32,344 nucleotides of DNA from CAZUSP01 sp964623505. GTDB taxonomy: Bacteria; Patescibacteriota; Minisyncoccia; Minisyncoccales; UBA1441. Location of the stretch: contig CAZUSP010000004.1 in the NCBI GenBank assembly GCA_964623505.1, positions 1 through 32,344 on the forward strand. Direction: 5' to 3'. Each line of letters begins with the position of its first letter. Within the stretch, counting starts at the first letter, position 1. Position numbers and translations under genes: made by a program. Below the pieces are notes generated by a model. It searched no databases and had not been told where the DNA came from. It saw only the letters and a program-made list of their open reading frames with translations. Positions 24,102 through 30,238 of this stretch are shown piece after piece.

Positions 24102-24452
24102 ATGATTCATTGGATGGCTCCCCACTTCTTGCTGAACGAGCGTCATTGGCTACTCCGGGGCTGTTTTTTATCGTTTTTCTTCTTGCTGAATAAAAGTTTG
24201 TCGGAGTCGCGGGCACAGGCGGCAAATCAACCGTGGTTGAAATGATGGCTCATATTTTTTCAGGTCGGCTGTCAAGTGGTTTCTTCCTCAATTCATTTTT
24301 ACCTGGGCCAAAAAATCTTGAAAAATGACTTCAAGATGACCATGCCGGGAAGGGGTTGATATTCTCCTTCAGGCCCAGAGGGATCGGTCATCTGTCGGGC
24401 CGATGGCCGGAAAAGCAAATGGAACGATTGTCAGGCGGTCAAGAAGATCTAA
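24102..24452 (+). pseudogene. Decayed Mur ligase (MurE-like) gene
   Basis: This otherwise gene-free stretch contains Mur ligase pieces in order but in different frames. Frame from 24102: MAPHFLLNERHWLL, like the hydrophobic N-terminus of CPR-type Mur ligases. Next frame, 24160-24186: AVFYRFSSC, then a stop. Next frame, 24194-24262: KFVGVAGTGGKSTVVEMMAHIF, a Mur-type P-loop (GTxGKST). First frame again, 24303-24356: LGQKILKNDFKMTMPGRG, the family KMTMPGR motif, then a stop. End, about 24390-24452: DGRKSKWNDCQAVKKI, like the family C-terminus. At least three frameshifts, internal stops and loss of several hundred central residues make it non-functional. Family identity is from memory of conserved motifs. 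Confidence 0.68.
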
Positions 24453-24475
24453 TCTCGGACTAGATCTTCTTGACC
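24437..24475. repeat. Perfect 15-bp inverted repeat between convergent gene ends
   Basis: GGTCAAGAAGATCTA (24437-24451) and its exact complement (24461-24475) flank a 9-nt loop. The left arm is the last codons (VKKI, stop) of the Mur ligase remnant; the right arm, read on the minus strand, is the last codons (VKKI, stop) of elp3. There is no T-run after either arm, so it is not a typical intrinsic terminator, though a hairpin in elp3 mRNA would form. Confidence 0.9.
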
Positions 24476-26052
24476 ATATATGTTTCTTCCAGCTTATAGC
24501 CAAGACGTTGATAATATTGTCGGGTGCCAACTCCGGCGATAACTGCTATTTGTTTTACCTGCTTGAACTCTCGAAGAAGAATCTTTTCTGCTTCAGCCAT
24601 TAGTTTTTTCCCTAGACCCTGGTGCTGGGGAGATGAAGAGCTTCTTTCGCCCAAGGAGAGGTGTCGACCATAGGTGTGAATTTCACGAATTAAAGCTGAC
24701 TGGTTAAGCACGGGCCAGTAGTGATCTTTCCGAGACAGAATATTGCTGGGAAGGCGCAATCTCAATAAAGCCAAAAGGATTTCGGCCTTTTTATCTTCAA
24801 AGGTCAAGAATATTTCTTTGCCCTGAGAAGAAGCATAATCTTCTCGGAAGAGCACCAGTTCAGCGGGCTGAACTCGGTCCCTGATCTCCCGACAGCGAAT
24901 ACAACGGCAGGGAGTGCCTTCGTTGGCCATCTGCTGCTGAATGATTTCTCGGAGATTGGTCTGCTTGACCGGACCAACTGGAATGCTTTCAGAGGGAATG
25001 TCGCGAACTACTCTTTGGATGCGACAATAGCGGGGAACATTCCTCTGGATGTCTTTGATCAAAGAGATCAACTCTTCAGATTCATAGGGTTGGTATCGGC
25101 CTTCCTGCCACCATTTGTAAAGCGGGGCCTCGGCTAAAATAGCGGTCGGGTATATCTTGAGAAAGTCAGGACGGAATCTTTCGTCTTGAAACATCTTTAA
25201 GGCGGCGGTTCTTTCTTGGTTTGGATCGGCTCCCGGGAGATTAAGCATCAGATGATAGCCGACCTTGAATCCAGCATCTTTCAAGAGCTTGGTAGCCTGA
25301 ACGACCGAATCGACACCATGGCCCCTTCGGTTAATATTTAATATTTTGTCATCCAGGCACTGAACTCCTAGCTCGACCTTGGTTGCTCCCAGGGCTCTCA
25401 TCTTTTTAACTTCGTCCGGGTTGATATAATCGGGGCGAGTTTCAAGAGTGATCCCGATCAGGCGGTGGACTCCTTGGGAGTTAATGGATTGGGCCTCCTC
25501 CAAGGTTTGGCTTTTCTGGCCGTTAACGGCCCGGAAACATTCATGAACGAACTTACGTTGATAATCTTCGGGGAGACAGCTCCAGGTGCCACCAATGACA
25601 ATCAGTTCTATTTTATCGGTCGGATGGCCGGTGGCCTCTAGCGCCTCTAGCCGACTGACCACCTGATCATGGGGATCATATTTATTGTTGATGGCTCTCA
25701 TGATCGCCGGTTCGTTCCGAAGATAACTTTTCGGCACGTCTTTTTGATCGGGGCAGTACAGGCACTTGCCGGGACAGGGATAGGGCTTGGTCAGAACCGA
25801 GACAACACTCACCCCCGACAGCGATCTGACCCGCCGAGTGATTAACGATTCAGCCAGCTCGGGCCTTGGTTCTATCTTTTTATTCTTTAAAAGGTCGTGA
25901 TAAACTGAAAGCAGAAGAGAGTTCTTGGGGGAAGTCGTTGTCTGGCCCCGGGAGCACTCCCTTTTTATCTTTTCTATCTGAAAACTATCTAGCTTTTTAA
26001 GAGAAGCTATTTTCTCGACAACCATCGCCGCTATTTTTCGGTTTGAACCCAT
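24460..26052 (-). CDS. elp3: Elp3-family tRNA wobble-uridine carboxymethyltransferase (radical SAM + GNAT)
   Basis: A 530-residue enzyme. The radical SAM domain has the cluster motif CPGKCLYC (Cys93, Cys97, Cys100), followed by SYLRNEPAIMRAINNKYDP and TKVELGVQCLDD. The C-terminal GNAT acetyl-CoA domain shows HQGLGKKLMAEAEK and YYQRLGYKLEETYMV. Elp3 uses acetyl-CoA and SAM radical chemistry to place a carboxymethyl group on U34 of tRNA; bacterial and archaeal Elp3 can act without the other Elongator subunits. Start ATG 26052 overlaps the start codon of the divergent methyltransferase gene; Met10 at 26025 is an alternative. Codons at the 3' end form half of a perfect inverted repeat. Confidence 0.95.
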   Translation of the reverse strand: MGSNRKIAAMVVEKIASLKKLDSFQIEKIKRECSRGQTTTSPKNSLLLSVYHDLLKNKKIEPRPELAESLITRRVRSLSGVSVVSVLTKPYPCPGKCLYCPDQKDVPKSYLRNEPAIMRAINNKYDPHDQVVSRLEALEATGHPTDKIELIVIGGTWSCLPEDYQRKFVHECFRAVNGQKSQTLEEAQSINSQGVHRLIGITLETRPDYINPDEVKKMRALGATKVELGVQCLDDKILNINRRGHGVDSVVQATKLLKDAGFKVGYHLMLNLPGADPNQERTAALKMFQDERFRPDFLKIYPTAILAEAPLYKWWQEGRYQPYESEELISLIKDIQRNVPRYCRIQRVVRDIPSESIPVGPVKQTNLREIIQQQMANEGTPCRCIRCREIRDRVQPAELVLFREDYASSQGKEIFLTFEDKKAEILLALLRLRLPSNILSRKDHYWPVLNQSALIREIHTYGRHLSLGERSSSSPQHQGLGKKLMAEAEKILLREFKQVKQIAVIAGVGTRQYYQRLGYKLEETYMVKKI

Positions 26053-26707
26053 GAATATATTTAATGAAGACGATTTAATTCGGCTTAATCAAAGTGGCTA
26101 TGATCGAATAAGCCATGATTTCAAGGTTTCCCGGGCAGCATTCTGGTCAGAACTAAACCACTCTCGGTCCTTGGTTAAGTCAGGAGATAAAGTTCTCGAT
26201 CTGGGCTGTGGTTACGGTCGGTTGATTAAAATGTTTGAAGGCCTTACAATAGATTATCACGGATTGGATCATTCGGCTAAATTGATCACTTTGGCCCGGG
26301 CGCGATATCCTTCTTCCAGGTTCAGCCAAGGGGACGTTCGGACTCTGCCATACGATAACGAACTATTTGATTCGGTCTGGATGATCGCTCTTTTGCATCA
26401 TCTTCCTGTCTCGGCTAGCCGAAAGGCTCCGGCCGAAGCAGCCCGAGTAATCAAACCGAATGGCCGAATGATCATTACCGTCTGGCAGCCCGATCCTGCC
26501 TGGGGGAAATCATGGTGCCGGTTGGGTCCAAATTCTTTTCTGAAAAAATGGGGCGGACAATCTTGGCTTTATTATTATCATTTTCGACCGGAAGAATTAA
26601 AGAAAATGGTTTCAAGATCAAGATTAATCGTGCTCGAAGAAGGATTCCTCAGAAAAGGAAAGAGGAGCAATTATTTTATAGTTGCGAAGCGAGCCCCCAT
26701 AGCTTAA
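26051..26707 (+). CDS. Trm9/ABH8-like tRNA (uridine-34) carboxymethyl methyltransferase
   Basis: A 218-residue class I SAM methyltransferase. Motif I is VLDLGCGYGR (residues 48-57), the acidic post-I residue is Asp73 (GLDHS), and GDVRTLPYDNELFDSV and IALLHHLP follow. Trm9-like features are the N-terminal YDRISHDFKVSRAAFW (eukaryotic Trm9: YxxIxxxFxxTRxxxW), KPNGRMIITVW, and the C-terminal YYHFRPEELKKM and NYFIVAKR. Trm9 converts cm5U34, the Elp3 product, to mcm5U34. Its position head-to-head with elp3 supports that role. No Trm112-like partner is visible. The last 15 nt overlap the tRNA-Arg gene. A general small-molecule methyltransferase is the alternative. Confidence 0.72.
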   Translation: MNIFNEDDLIRLNQSGYDRISHDFKVSRAAFWSELNHSRSLVKSGDKVLDLGCGYGRLIKMFEGLTIDYHGLDHSAKLITLARARYPSSRFSQGDVRTLPYDNELFDSVWMIALLHHLPVSASRKAPAEAARVIKPNGRMIITVWQPDPAWGKSWCRLGPNSFLKKWGGQSWLYYYHFRPEELKKMVSRSRLIVLEEGFLRKGKRSNYFIVAKRAPIA

Positions 26708-26764
26708 TGGACAAAGCACGGTCCTCCGGAGGCCGGGATAAAGGTTCGATTCCTTTTGGGGGTA
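26693..26764 (+). tRNA. tRNA-Arg (anticodon CCG)
   Basis: A full cloverleaf can be drawn: acceptor GCCCCCA/TGGGGGT (one G-U), D stem GCTT/AAGC, anticodon stem CGGTC/GGCCG (one T-G) with loop CTCCGGA and anticodon CCG at 26726-26728, 4-nt variable loop, T stem AAAGG/CCTTT with loop TTCGATT. The discriminator is A at 26764. CCA is not encoded. It reads CGG codons. The first 15 nt also encode the end of the methyltransferase, including its TAA stop in the D arm, so processing by RNase P would cut that mRNA. Confidence 0.95.
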
Positions 26765-26789
26765 CTTGACTGGAAAAATGTTCTCGTTT

Positions 26790-26798
26790 TGGTAGAAT
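26790..26798 (+). promoter_or_regulatory. Extended -10 promoter after tRNA-Arg
   Basis: TGGTAGAAT forms an extended -10 element (TGn plus TAGAAT). A TTGACT at 26766-26771 is 21 bp upstream, too far for a normal -35. The start near 26805 would give a leader of about 120 nt for the EF-like gene, unlike the very short leaders elsewhere in this window. Confidence 0.45.
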
Positions 26799-26817
26799 AG
26801 TGGTGGATGAAATTTCC

Positions 26818-26881
26818 GGCCGGGACTAAACAACCCTTCAGTTAGACCGAACGGAAAAAACAACTGGGTTGCGGCTGGGCC
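26818..26881 (+). ncRNA. Structured 5' leader of the EF-like gene
   Basis: Nested pairings: GGCC (26818-26821) with GGCC (26878-26881), CAACCC (26831-26836) with GGGTTG (26866-26871), AGTT (26840-26843) with AACT (26862-26865), and an apical CC/GG around GAAC. The stacked helices with internal loops and an A-rich apical loop suggest a cis-regulatory RNA. I could not match it to a known riboswitch class. Confidence 0.35.
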
Positions 26882-26926
26882 ATTTGTCCAACAAAGGTCA
26901 TTTTTATTAAACAATCAATATCTTTT

Positions 26927-27190
26927 ATGAGTCAAGATTTGGACGAGAAAAAATTGATCGGCCAAGTCATTCACTATTTTGATCAGATTGGCGTGGCCGT
27001 GATTAAATTAAGCAAGGGTTTAAAGACTGGCGAAGAGATCAGATTGATTGGCGGGGAGACAGATTTCATTCAGAAAGTTGATTCAATGGAGGTTGATCAC
27101 GAAAAGATCAGGCAAGCCAGGGCCAAACAGGAGGTTGGCATGAAGGTCGATCAAAAAGTAAGACCGGGTTACCGTATTTATAAAGTTTGA
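26927..27190 (+). CDS. Translation elongation factor-like small protein (EF-Tu domain 2-like)
   Basis: An 87-residue protein made of a single beta-barrel-like domain: IGQVIHYFDQIGVAVIKLSKGLKTGEEIRLIGGETDF and a final VGMKVDQKVRPGYRIYKV. This pattern (G-x-V-x-H-Y-F, LKxGDxIxxxG, VGxxV) matches small EF-Tu domain-2-like proteins often annotated as translation elongation factor-like. It has no GTPase domain. The biochemical role is not established. It has its own promoter and structured leader and is followed by a strong terminator, so it is a single-gene unit. Confidence 0.8.
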   Translation: MSQDLDEKKLIGQVIHYFDQIGVAVIKLSKGLKTGEEIRLIGGETDFIQKVDSMEVDHEKIRQARAKQEVGMKVDQKVRPGYRIYKV

Positions 27191-27202
27191 AACATTGAAA
27201 AT

Positions 27203-27240
27203 GCGCTGAAAAACTAAGAGTTTTTTTGGCGCTTTTTCTT
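27203..27240 (+). terminator. Intrinsic terminator of the EF-like gene
   Basis: A hairpin with arms 27203-27215 (starting GCGC) and 27219-27232 (ending GCGC), with G-U pairs and one bulge, is followed by TTTTTCTTT. It lies 12 nt after the stop codon. Confidence 0.8.
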
Positions 27241-27249
27241 TGCTGATTT

Positions 27250-28305
27250 ATGTTACGAATCAAAAGCGTCCTGTTCTTTTTAATTACCCTAACCGTGGGC
27301 GTGGTTTTCTTTTTGGTAGTCGGAGGAGACGTTGATTGGGGTGACGTCACCACCTCTCTTGCTTTAATCAGGCCTTGGCAGTTTGCCCTGATCTTTATTT
27401 TAAGCCTGGCCGCGCAAGGAGCGGTCACCTCGGCTTGGCGGGAAGCCCTGCGCCATATGGGATATCGCCTGCCCTGGAAAAAGCTTTGGCGGATTTTAGT
27501 AGTTGGTGGAATGATCAGTTTTTTAACGCCAGTTGCCTTTATTGGAGGAGAAGCGCTGATACTTTATCTTTTAAAAAGAGAGATGAATGTTCCCTGGAAA
27601 AGAGGCATCAACTCCTTAATTGTCCTTAAGTTGGCAGATTTTGTTGTGCACATTACTTTTATTTTGATCGGATTAGTGGTTTTTATTTTCCTGGCCGGAT
27701 TGACTAGTTTGGAGCTGATTTCCTTATTTATTTTGGTGCCCCTGGGCATGATGCTGTTCCTTTCTTATTTTTTCATTCAAATTTTACGGAAGAAAAGCAT
27801 TGCTAAACCCGTCCTTCGTCTTTTTGGTTTGGCCCGCTTCATTGAGGATAGGAAATCTTTCAATTTAGACAAAGAAGAAGGAGAGATAATCAGCTTTTTT
27901 GACTTCAAACAAAGAAAATCTTGGGCCCTGATGGGGCCAACGATTGTTCGTTGTTTTTTTTCCTGGGCCCAGTCCTTCTTTTTAATAGTTTTTTTAACCG
28001 GACAAACTTCGGTTTTGTTTTCCCTGGTCGCCCAAACTTTCGCTGAATTGAGCACCATGTTTCTTTTGCCGGCCACCCTGGGAAGCCTGGAGTTTATGCA
28101 GGTCATCGCTTTCGGAGCGCTGGGATATGGGAGCAGTGTTGCGATCAGTTTCAGTCTTATCTGGCGAGGGATGCGTCTGGCTATCTGCGCCCTGGGCATC
28201 TTTTACTTTTTTTACTTTGCCGGCCACGTGATTAGAGACAGGATATCGACTCTCATTTACAAGGGGAAAAAATTAATCGGACAAAACAAAAACCCTCCGG
28301 CCTGA
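27250..28305 (+). CDS. Flippase-like / LPG-synthase transmembrane-domain protein
   Basis: A 351-residue integral membrane protein with about eight hydrophobic helices. The motifs SFLTPVAFIGGEALILYLLKRE and the later LPATLGSLEFMQV match the lysylphosphatidylglycerol synthase TM region family (AglD2/YbhN-like, often called flippase-like). No aminoacyltransferase domain is fused. Family members are suspected to move lipid-linked substrates, but the substrate here is unknown. ATG 27250 comes about 10 nt after the preceding terminator, leaving no obvious separate promoter, so expression may depend on readthrough or an unseen start. Confidence 0.85.
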   Translation: MLRIKSVLFFLITLTVGVVFFLVVGGDVDWGDVTTSLALIRPWQFALIFILSLAAQGAVTSAWREALRHMGYRLPWKKLWRILVVGGMISFLTPVAFIGGEALILYLLKREMNVPWKRGINSLIVLKLADFVVHITFILIGLVVFIFLAGLTSLELISLFILVPLGMMLFLSYFFIQILRKKSIAKPVLRLFGLARFIEDRKSFNLDKEEGEIISFFDFKQRKSWALMGPTIVRCFFSWAQSFFLIVFLTGQTSVLFSLVAQTFAELSTMFLLPATLGSLEFMQVIAFGALGYGSSVAISFSLIWRGMRLAICALGIFYFFYFAGHVIRDRISTLIYKGKKLIGQNKNPPA

Positions 28306-28320
28306 TGGCGGAAGGTTTTT
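28288..28320. terminator. Bidirectional terminator between flippase-like gene and rplT
   Basis: AAAAACC...TCCG...GCC pairs with GGC...CGGA...GGTTTTT around a TGAT loop, with one C/A mismatch and a bulged G. A-run and T-run flank it, so it can act in both directions. The stop codon of the plus-strand gene is in the loop, and the rplT stop begins inside the T-run. Confidence 0.75.
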
Positions 28321-28663
28321 ATCTCACCTTTTCGATTAATTTGGAAAAAATCCCGGGTTTTTCTTGGGCCAACTGGGCCAGCATCTTTCGGTTTAGGCCT
28401 ATTTTGGCCCTAGTTAGTCTTTCAATCAACCGAGAATAGGTAATCCCATGCTGGCGAGCGGCGGCATTGATTTTTATCTGCCAAAGTCTCCGAAACTCCC
28501 CCTTCTTTCTTCGGCGATCAATGTAGGCGTGAACTCGGGCGTGCCGATAAGCATCTTTGGCCAATCGAAACTTAGACTTTCGGCCCCAGAGAAACCCTTT
28601 GGTGGCCCTCAGCATCTTCTTTTTTCTGGTCGTGACGGCTTGGCCGCGATTTGTCTTAGGCAT
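28319..28663 (-). CDS. rplT: 50S ribosomal protein L20
   Basis: A 114-residue basic protein. The N-terminal RKKKMLRATKGFLWGRKSKFRLAKD-type arm and the region LWQIKINAAARQHGITYSRLIERL are diagnostic of L20, which binds 23S rRNA early in 50S assembly and represses its own operon in other bacteria. It is the last gene of infC-rpmI-rplT, 3 nt after rpmI, and ends in a bidirectional terminator. Confidence 0.97.
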   Translation of the reverse strand: MPKTNRGQAVTTRKKKMLRATKGFLWGRKSKFRLAKDAYRHARVHAYIDRRRKKGEFRRLWQIKINAAARQHGITYSRLIERLTRAKIGLNRKMLAQLAQEKPGIFSKLIEKVR

Positions 28664-28666
28664 ATT

Positions 28667-28864
28667 TTATCCTTTGATTAGTTTTTTTATTTTCTTGGCC
28701 AGCGGAGTCGGGACCTCGATCCATTTGTTTCGAGCCCGCTTCACTCTTTTCGATTTTGCCTGCCTTAAATGATTTTGTCCACTGACTCGACGCATCACTT
28801 TGCCGGTGCTGGTGATCTTGAATCGATTAGCTAAGGACTTTCTGGTTTTTGATTTCCTTTTCAT
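28667..28864 (-). CDS. rpmI: 50S ribosomal protein L35
   Basis: A 65-residue, highly basic protein (KRKSKTRKSLANRFKITSTG at the N-terminus, then VMRRVSGQNHLRQAKSKR), of normal L35 length. It overlaps the infC stop by 4 nt and is followed 3 nt later by rplT, the standard order. Confidence 0.96.
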   Translation of the reverse strand: MKRKSKTRKSLANRFKITSTGKVMRRVSGQNHLRQAKSKRVKRARNKWIEVPTPLAKKIKKLIKG

Positions 28865-29394
28865 TTTATATTTTCAGAAGCAACTTCATATTGTAGCATC
28901 TTTGACTTCTTGGAGGTATGGTTTTCAATCTTGACCGAATGGGCGGCTTTGATCATCTCCAGGAATTCATTCATTTTCTTTTCAGCTTGCTCTCGCAAGG
29001 CATTTTCTCGGCCGCGAAGCATCATGATTATCTGCAATCGATTGCCTTTTTCCAAAAACTTCTTGGCCTTATGAACCTGGGTTTCCATGTCATGGACCGA
29101 AGTGTTAAAACGGACCTTTATCTTTTTCATTTCTATCGAAACAGACCTCTTCTGCTCTTTCTTTTTTTGATAAAGAAACCTCCCGGCTTCGACTATGCGG
29201 CAAACAGGAATGTCGGCCTTAGCCGTGATCAAAACCAAATCTAGGCCCTCTTGTTTGGCCTTGTTGATTGCTTGATCGAGGTTGAAAACACCCAGTTGCT
29301 GCCCATCAGAACCAACCAATCTAATCTTTTCGGTTGACCGGTTGGCCCATTTCAGGCCCCGTTCAATGGCATTATTGATGAAATATTGTTCTAT
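28861..29394 (-). CDS. infC: Translation initiation factor IF-3, probable AUA start
   Basis: IF-3 checks the start codon and keeps 30S subunits free. The C-terminal domain is seen in EMKKIKVRFNTSVHDMETQVHKA and RLQIIMMLRGRE. The first conventional start (TTG at 29319) lies after the conserved IF-3 N-terminus: the frame is open further upstream and encodes EQYFINNAIERGLKW...KIRLVGSDGQQLGVF, matching the family INxxI...DGxQLG pattern. Upstream of it there is no ATG, GTG or TTG before an in-frame TGA at 29400-29398. I place the start at ATA 29394 (MEQYFIN, like MSKDYLIN of Bacillus), giving 177 residues; ATT at 29367 is an alternative. Rare AUU-type starts on infC allow IF-3 to repress itself in E. 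coli. It lies just downstream of tmRNA. Confidence 0.85.
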   Translation of the reverse strand: MEQYFINNAIERGLKWANRSTEKIRLVGSDGQQLGVFNLDQAINKAKQEGLDLVLITAKADIPVCRIVEAGRFLYQKKKEQKRSVSIEMKKIKVRFNTSVHDMETQVHKAKKFLEKGNRLQIIMMLRGRENALREQAEKKMNEFLEMIKAAHSVKIENHTSKKSKMLQYEVASENIK

Positions 29395-29416
29395 TGTTCA
29401 GAAGTTAATTTTAGAG

Positions 29417-29709
29417 TGGAGACGGTGGGAATCGAACCCACGTGTAGAAAACCAGAAGACAGGTGGCTTCTACGAGCCTAGCCTTCCGAAGAAGGTCTAA
29501 AAGAAGGCCGAGGCCTTCAGAAAACAATTCCTCCGGAACGGAGGCAATAAAACTATGGAAGCTTACTCTGAAACTTTCAGGCGTAAGCGTAGGCGGGGGT
29601 TAAACCCCGAAGTGTGTTGACACTTGTAGCTTTGCCGAAGGTTTAGTAAGGATTCGGCACCTTAGCTCGCACCGCCTGTTCTGAAATCCTATCGAAGCCG
29701 ATCGTCCCC
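29417..29709 (-). ncRNA. ssrA: Transfer-messenger RNA (tmRNA)
   Basis: About 293 nt. The tRNA-like ends pair as GGGGACG (29709-29703) with CGTCTCC (29424-29418), the discriminator A is at 29417, and CCA is not encoded. The T arm is GTGGG-TTCGATT-CCCAC, and GGCTTCGAT follows the 5' strand as in other tmRNAs. The tag reading frame ends at a TGA at 29579-29577 and reads ...NTLRGLTPAYAYA; the resume codon is not certain (AAC at 29618, or GTC or GCT just upstream in the same frame). Hairpins CCTCCG-TTC-CGGAGG and GAAGGCC-TC-GGCCTTC follow the tag. It lies 4 nt after smpB, so both are probably transcribed together. Confidence 0.95.
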
Positions 29710-29713
29710 ACGA

Positions 29714-30160
29714 TCACAACTCGTCTTTTAAAGATCTTCTTATTTGGCGATCATCTTCGCGCCTTTTAATCTGTTGGCGCTTGTCGAATTTTTTCTTTCC
29801 CCTGGCGAGACCTATTTCCAGCTTAACCAAGCCCCGTTTAGTATACATTCCAAGGGGGATAAGCGTCAAGCCCCTCTCCTTTAATTTTCCTTTCAGATAT
29901 TTCAGTTCTTTGTTCCGGAGCAGTAATGGCCGGGGACGGGTCGGATTATAATCTATCGGTTGGTTGGCCGGCTGGTAGGGCGGGATATGGGTGCCGGTTA
30001 AATAAAGTTTGCTTTCCATTTCGGTCACATAAGCTCCACGCAGACTGGCCAGTCCCGATCTGATCGATTTGACCTCGCCGCCGGTTAAGACGATGCCGGC
30101 TTCGAATTCCTCCAGGATCTCATAATCAAAAAAAGCTTTTTTGTTTTTGATTGTTTCCAT
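29714..30160 (-). CDS. smpB: SsrA-binding protein SmpB
   Basis: A 148-residue RNA-binding protein that carries tmRNA to stalled ribosomes. Family motifs are ILEEFEAGIVLTGGEVKSIRSG, LRGAYVTEME, and RGLTLIPLGMYTKRGLVKLEIGLARGKKKFDKR, with the basic C-terminal tail (IKRREDDRQIRRSLKDEL). The tmRNA gene starts 4 nt after the stop. A leaderless-type promoter lies directly before ATG 30160. Confidence 0.97.
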   Translation of the reverse strand: METIKNKKAFFDYEILEEFEAGIVLTGGEVKSIRSGLASLRGAYVTEMESKLYLTGTHIPPYQPANQPIDYNPTRPRPLLLRNKELKYLKGKLKERGLTLIPLGMYTKRGLVKLEIGLARGKKKFDKRQQIKRREDDRQIRRSLKDEL

Positions 30161-30167
30161 TGGCCTT

Positions 30168-30176
30168 ATTTTAACA
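30168..30176 (-). promoter_or_regulatory. Extended -10 promoter of smpB-ssrA
   Basis: Minus-strand TGTTAAAAT (30176-30168) is an extended -10. Only 7 nt separate it from ATG 30160, so transcription should start at or next to the A of the start codon. A clear -35 is not seen (TTGCTT is 19 bp upstream of the hexamer). Confidence 0.5.
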
Positions 30177-30238
30177 CTTTTATTGGCAGTTAAAGCAATT
30201 TGTTTTATGAATCAACGGCAAATCAAGGAAAGAAAGTT

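Noticed and set aside
24040..24225. N-terminal extension of rpsT or a separate small minus-strand gene
   Set aside because: The sequence is not S20-like, the S20 start at 24039 is exact, and the plus strand shows Mur ligase fragments here, so the open frame is chance.
24400..24460. LSGGQ in one plus-strand frame, resembling an ABC transporter signature
   Set aside because: There is no other ABC motif around it and the frame runs through the decayed Mur ligase end; it is coincidental.
26818..26881. preQ1 or guanidine riboswitch upstream of the EF-like gene
   Set aside because: The A-rich segment and ACGG are present, but the pseudoknot or paired ACGR loops those classes need are not, and the downstream gene does not fit.
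29282..29500. 72-codon plus-strand frame across infC and tmRNA
   Set aside because: It lies over the tmRNA T arm and infC N-terminus on the other strand and has no family features.
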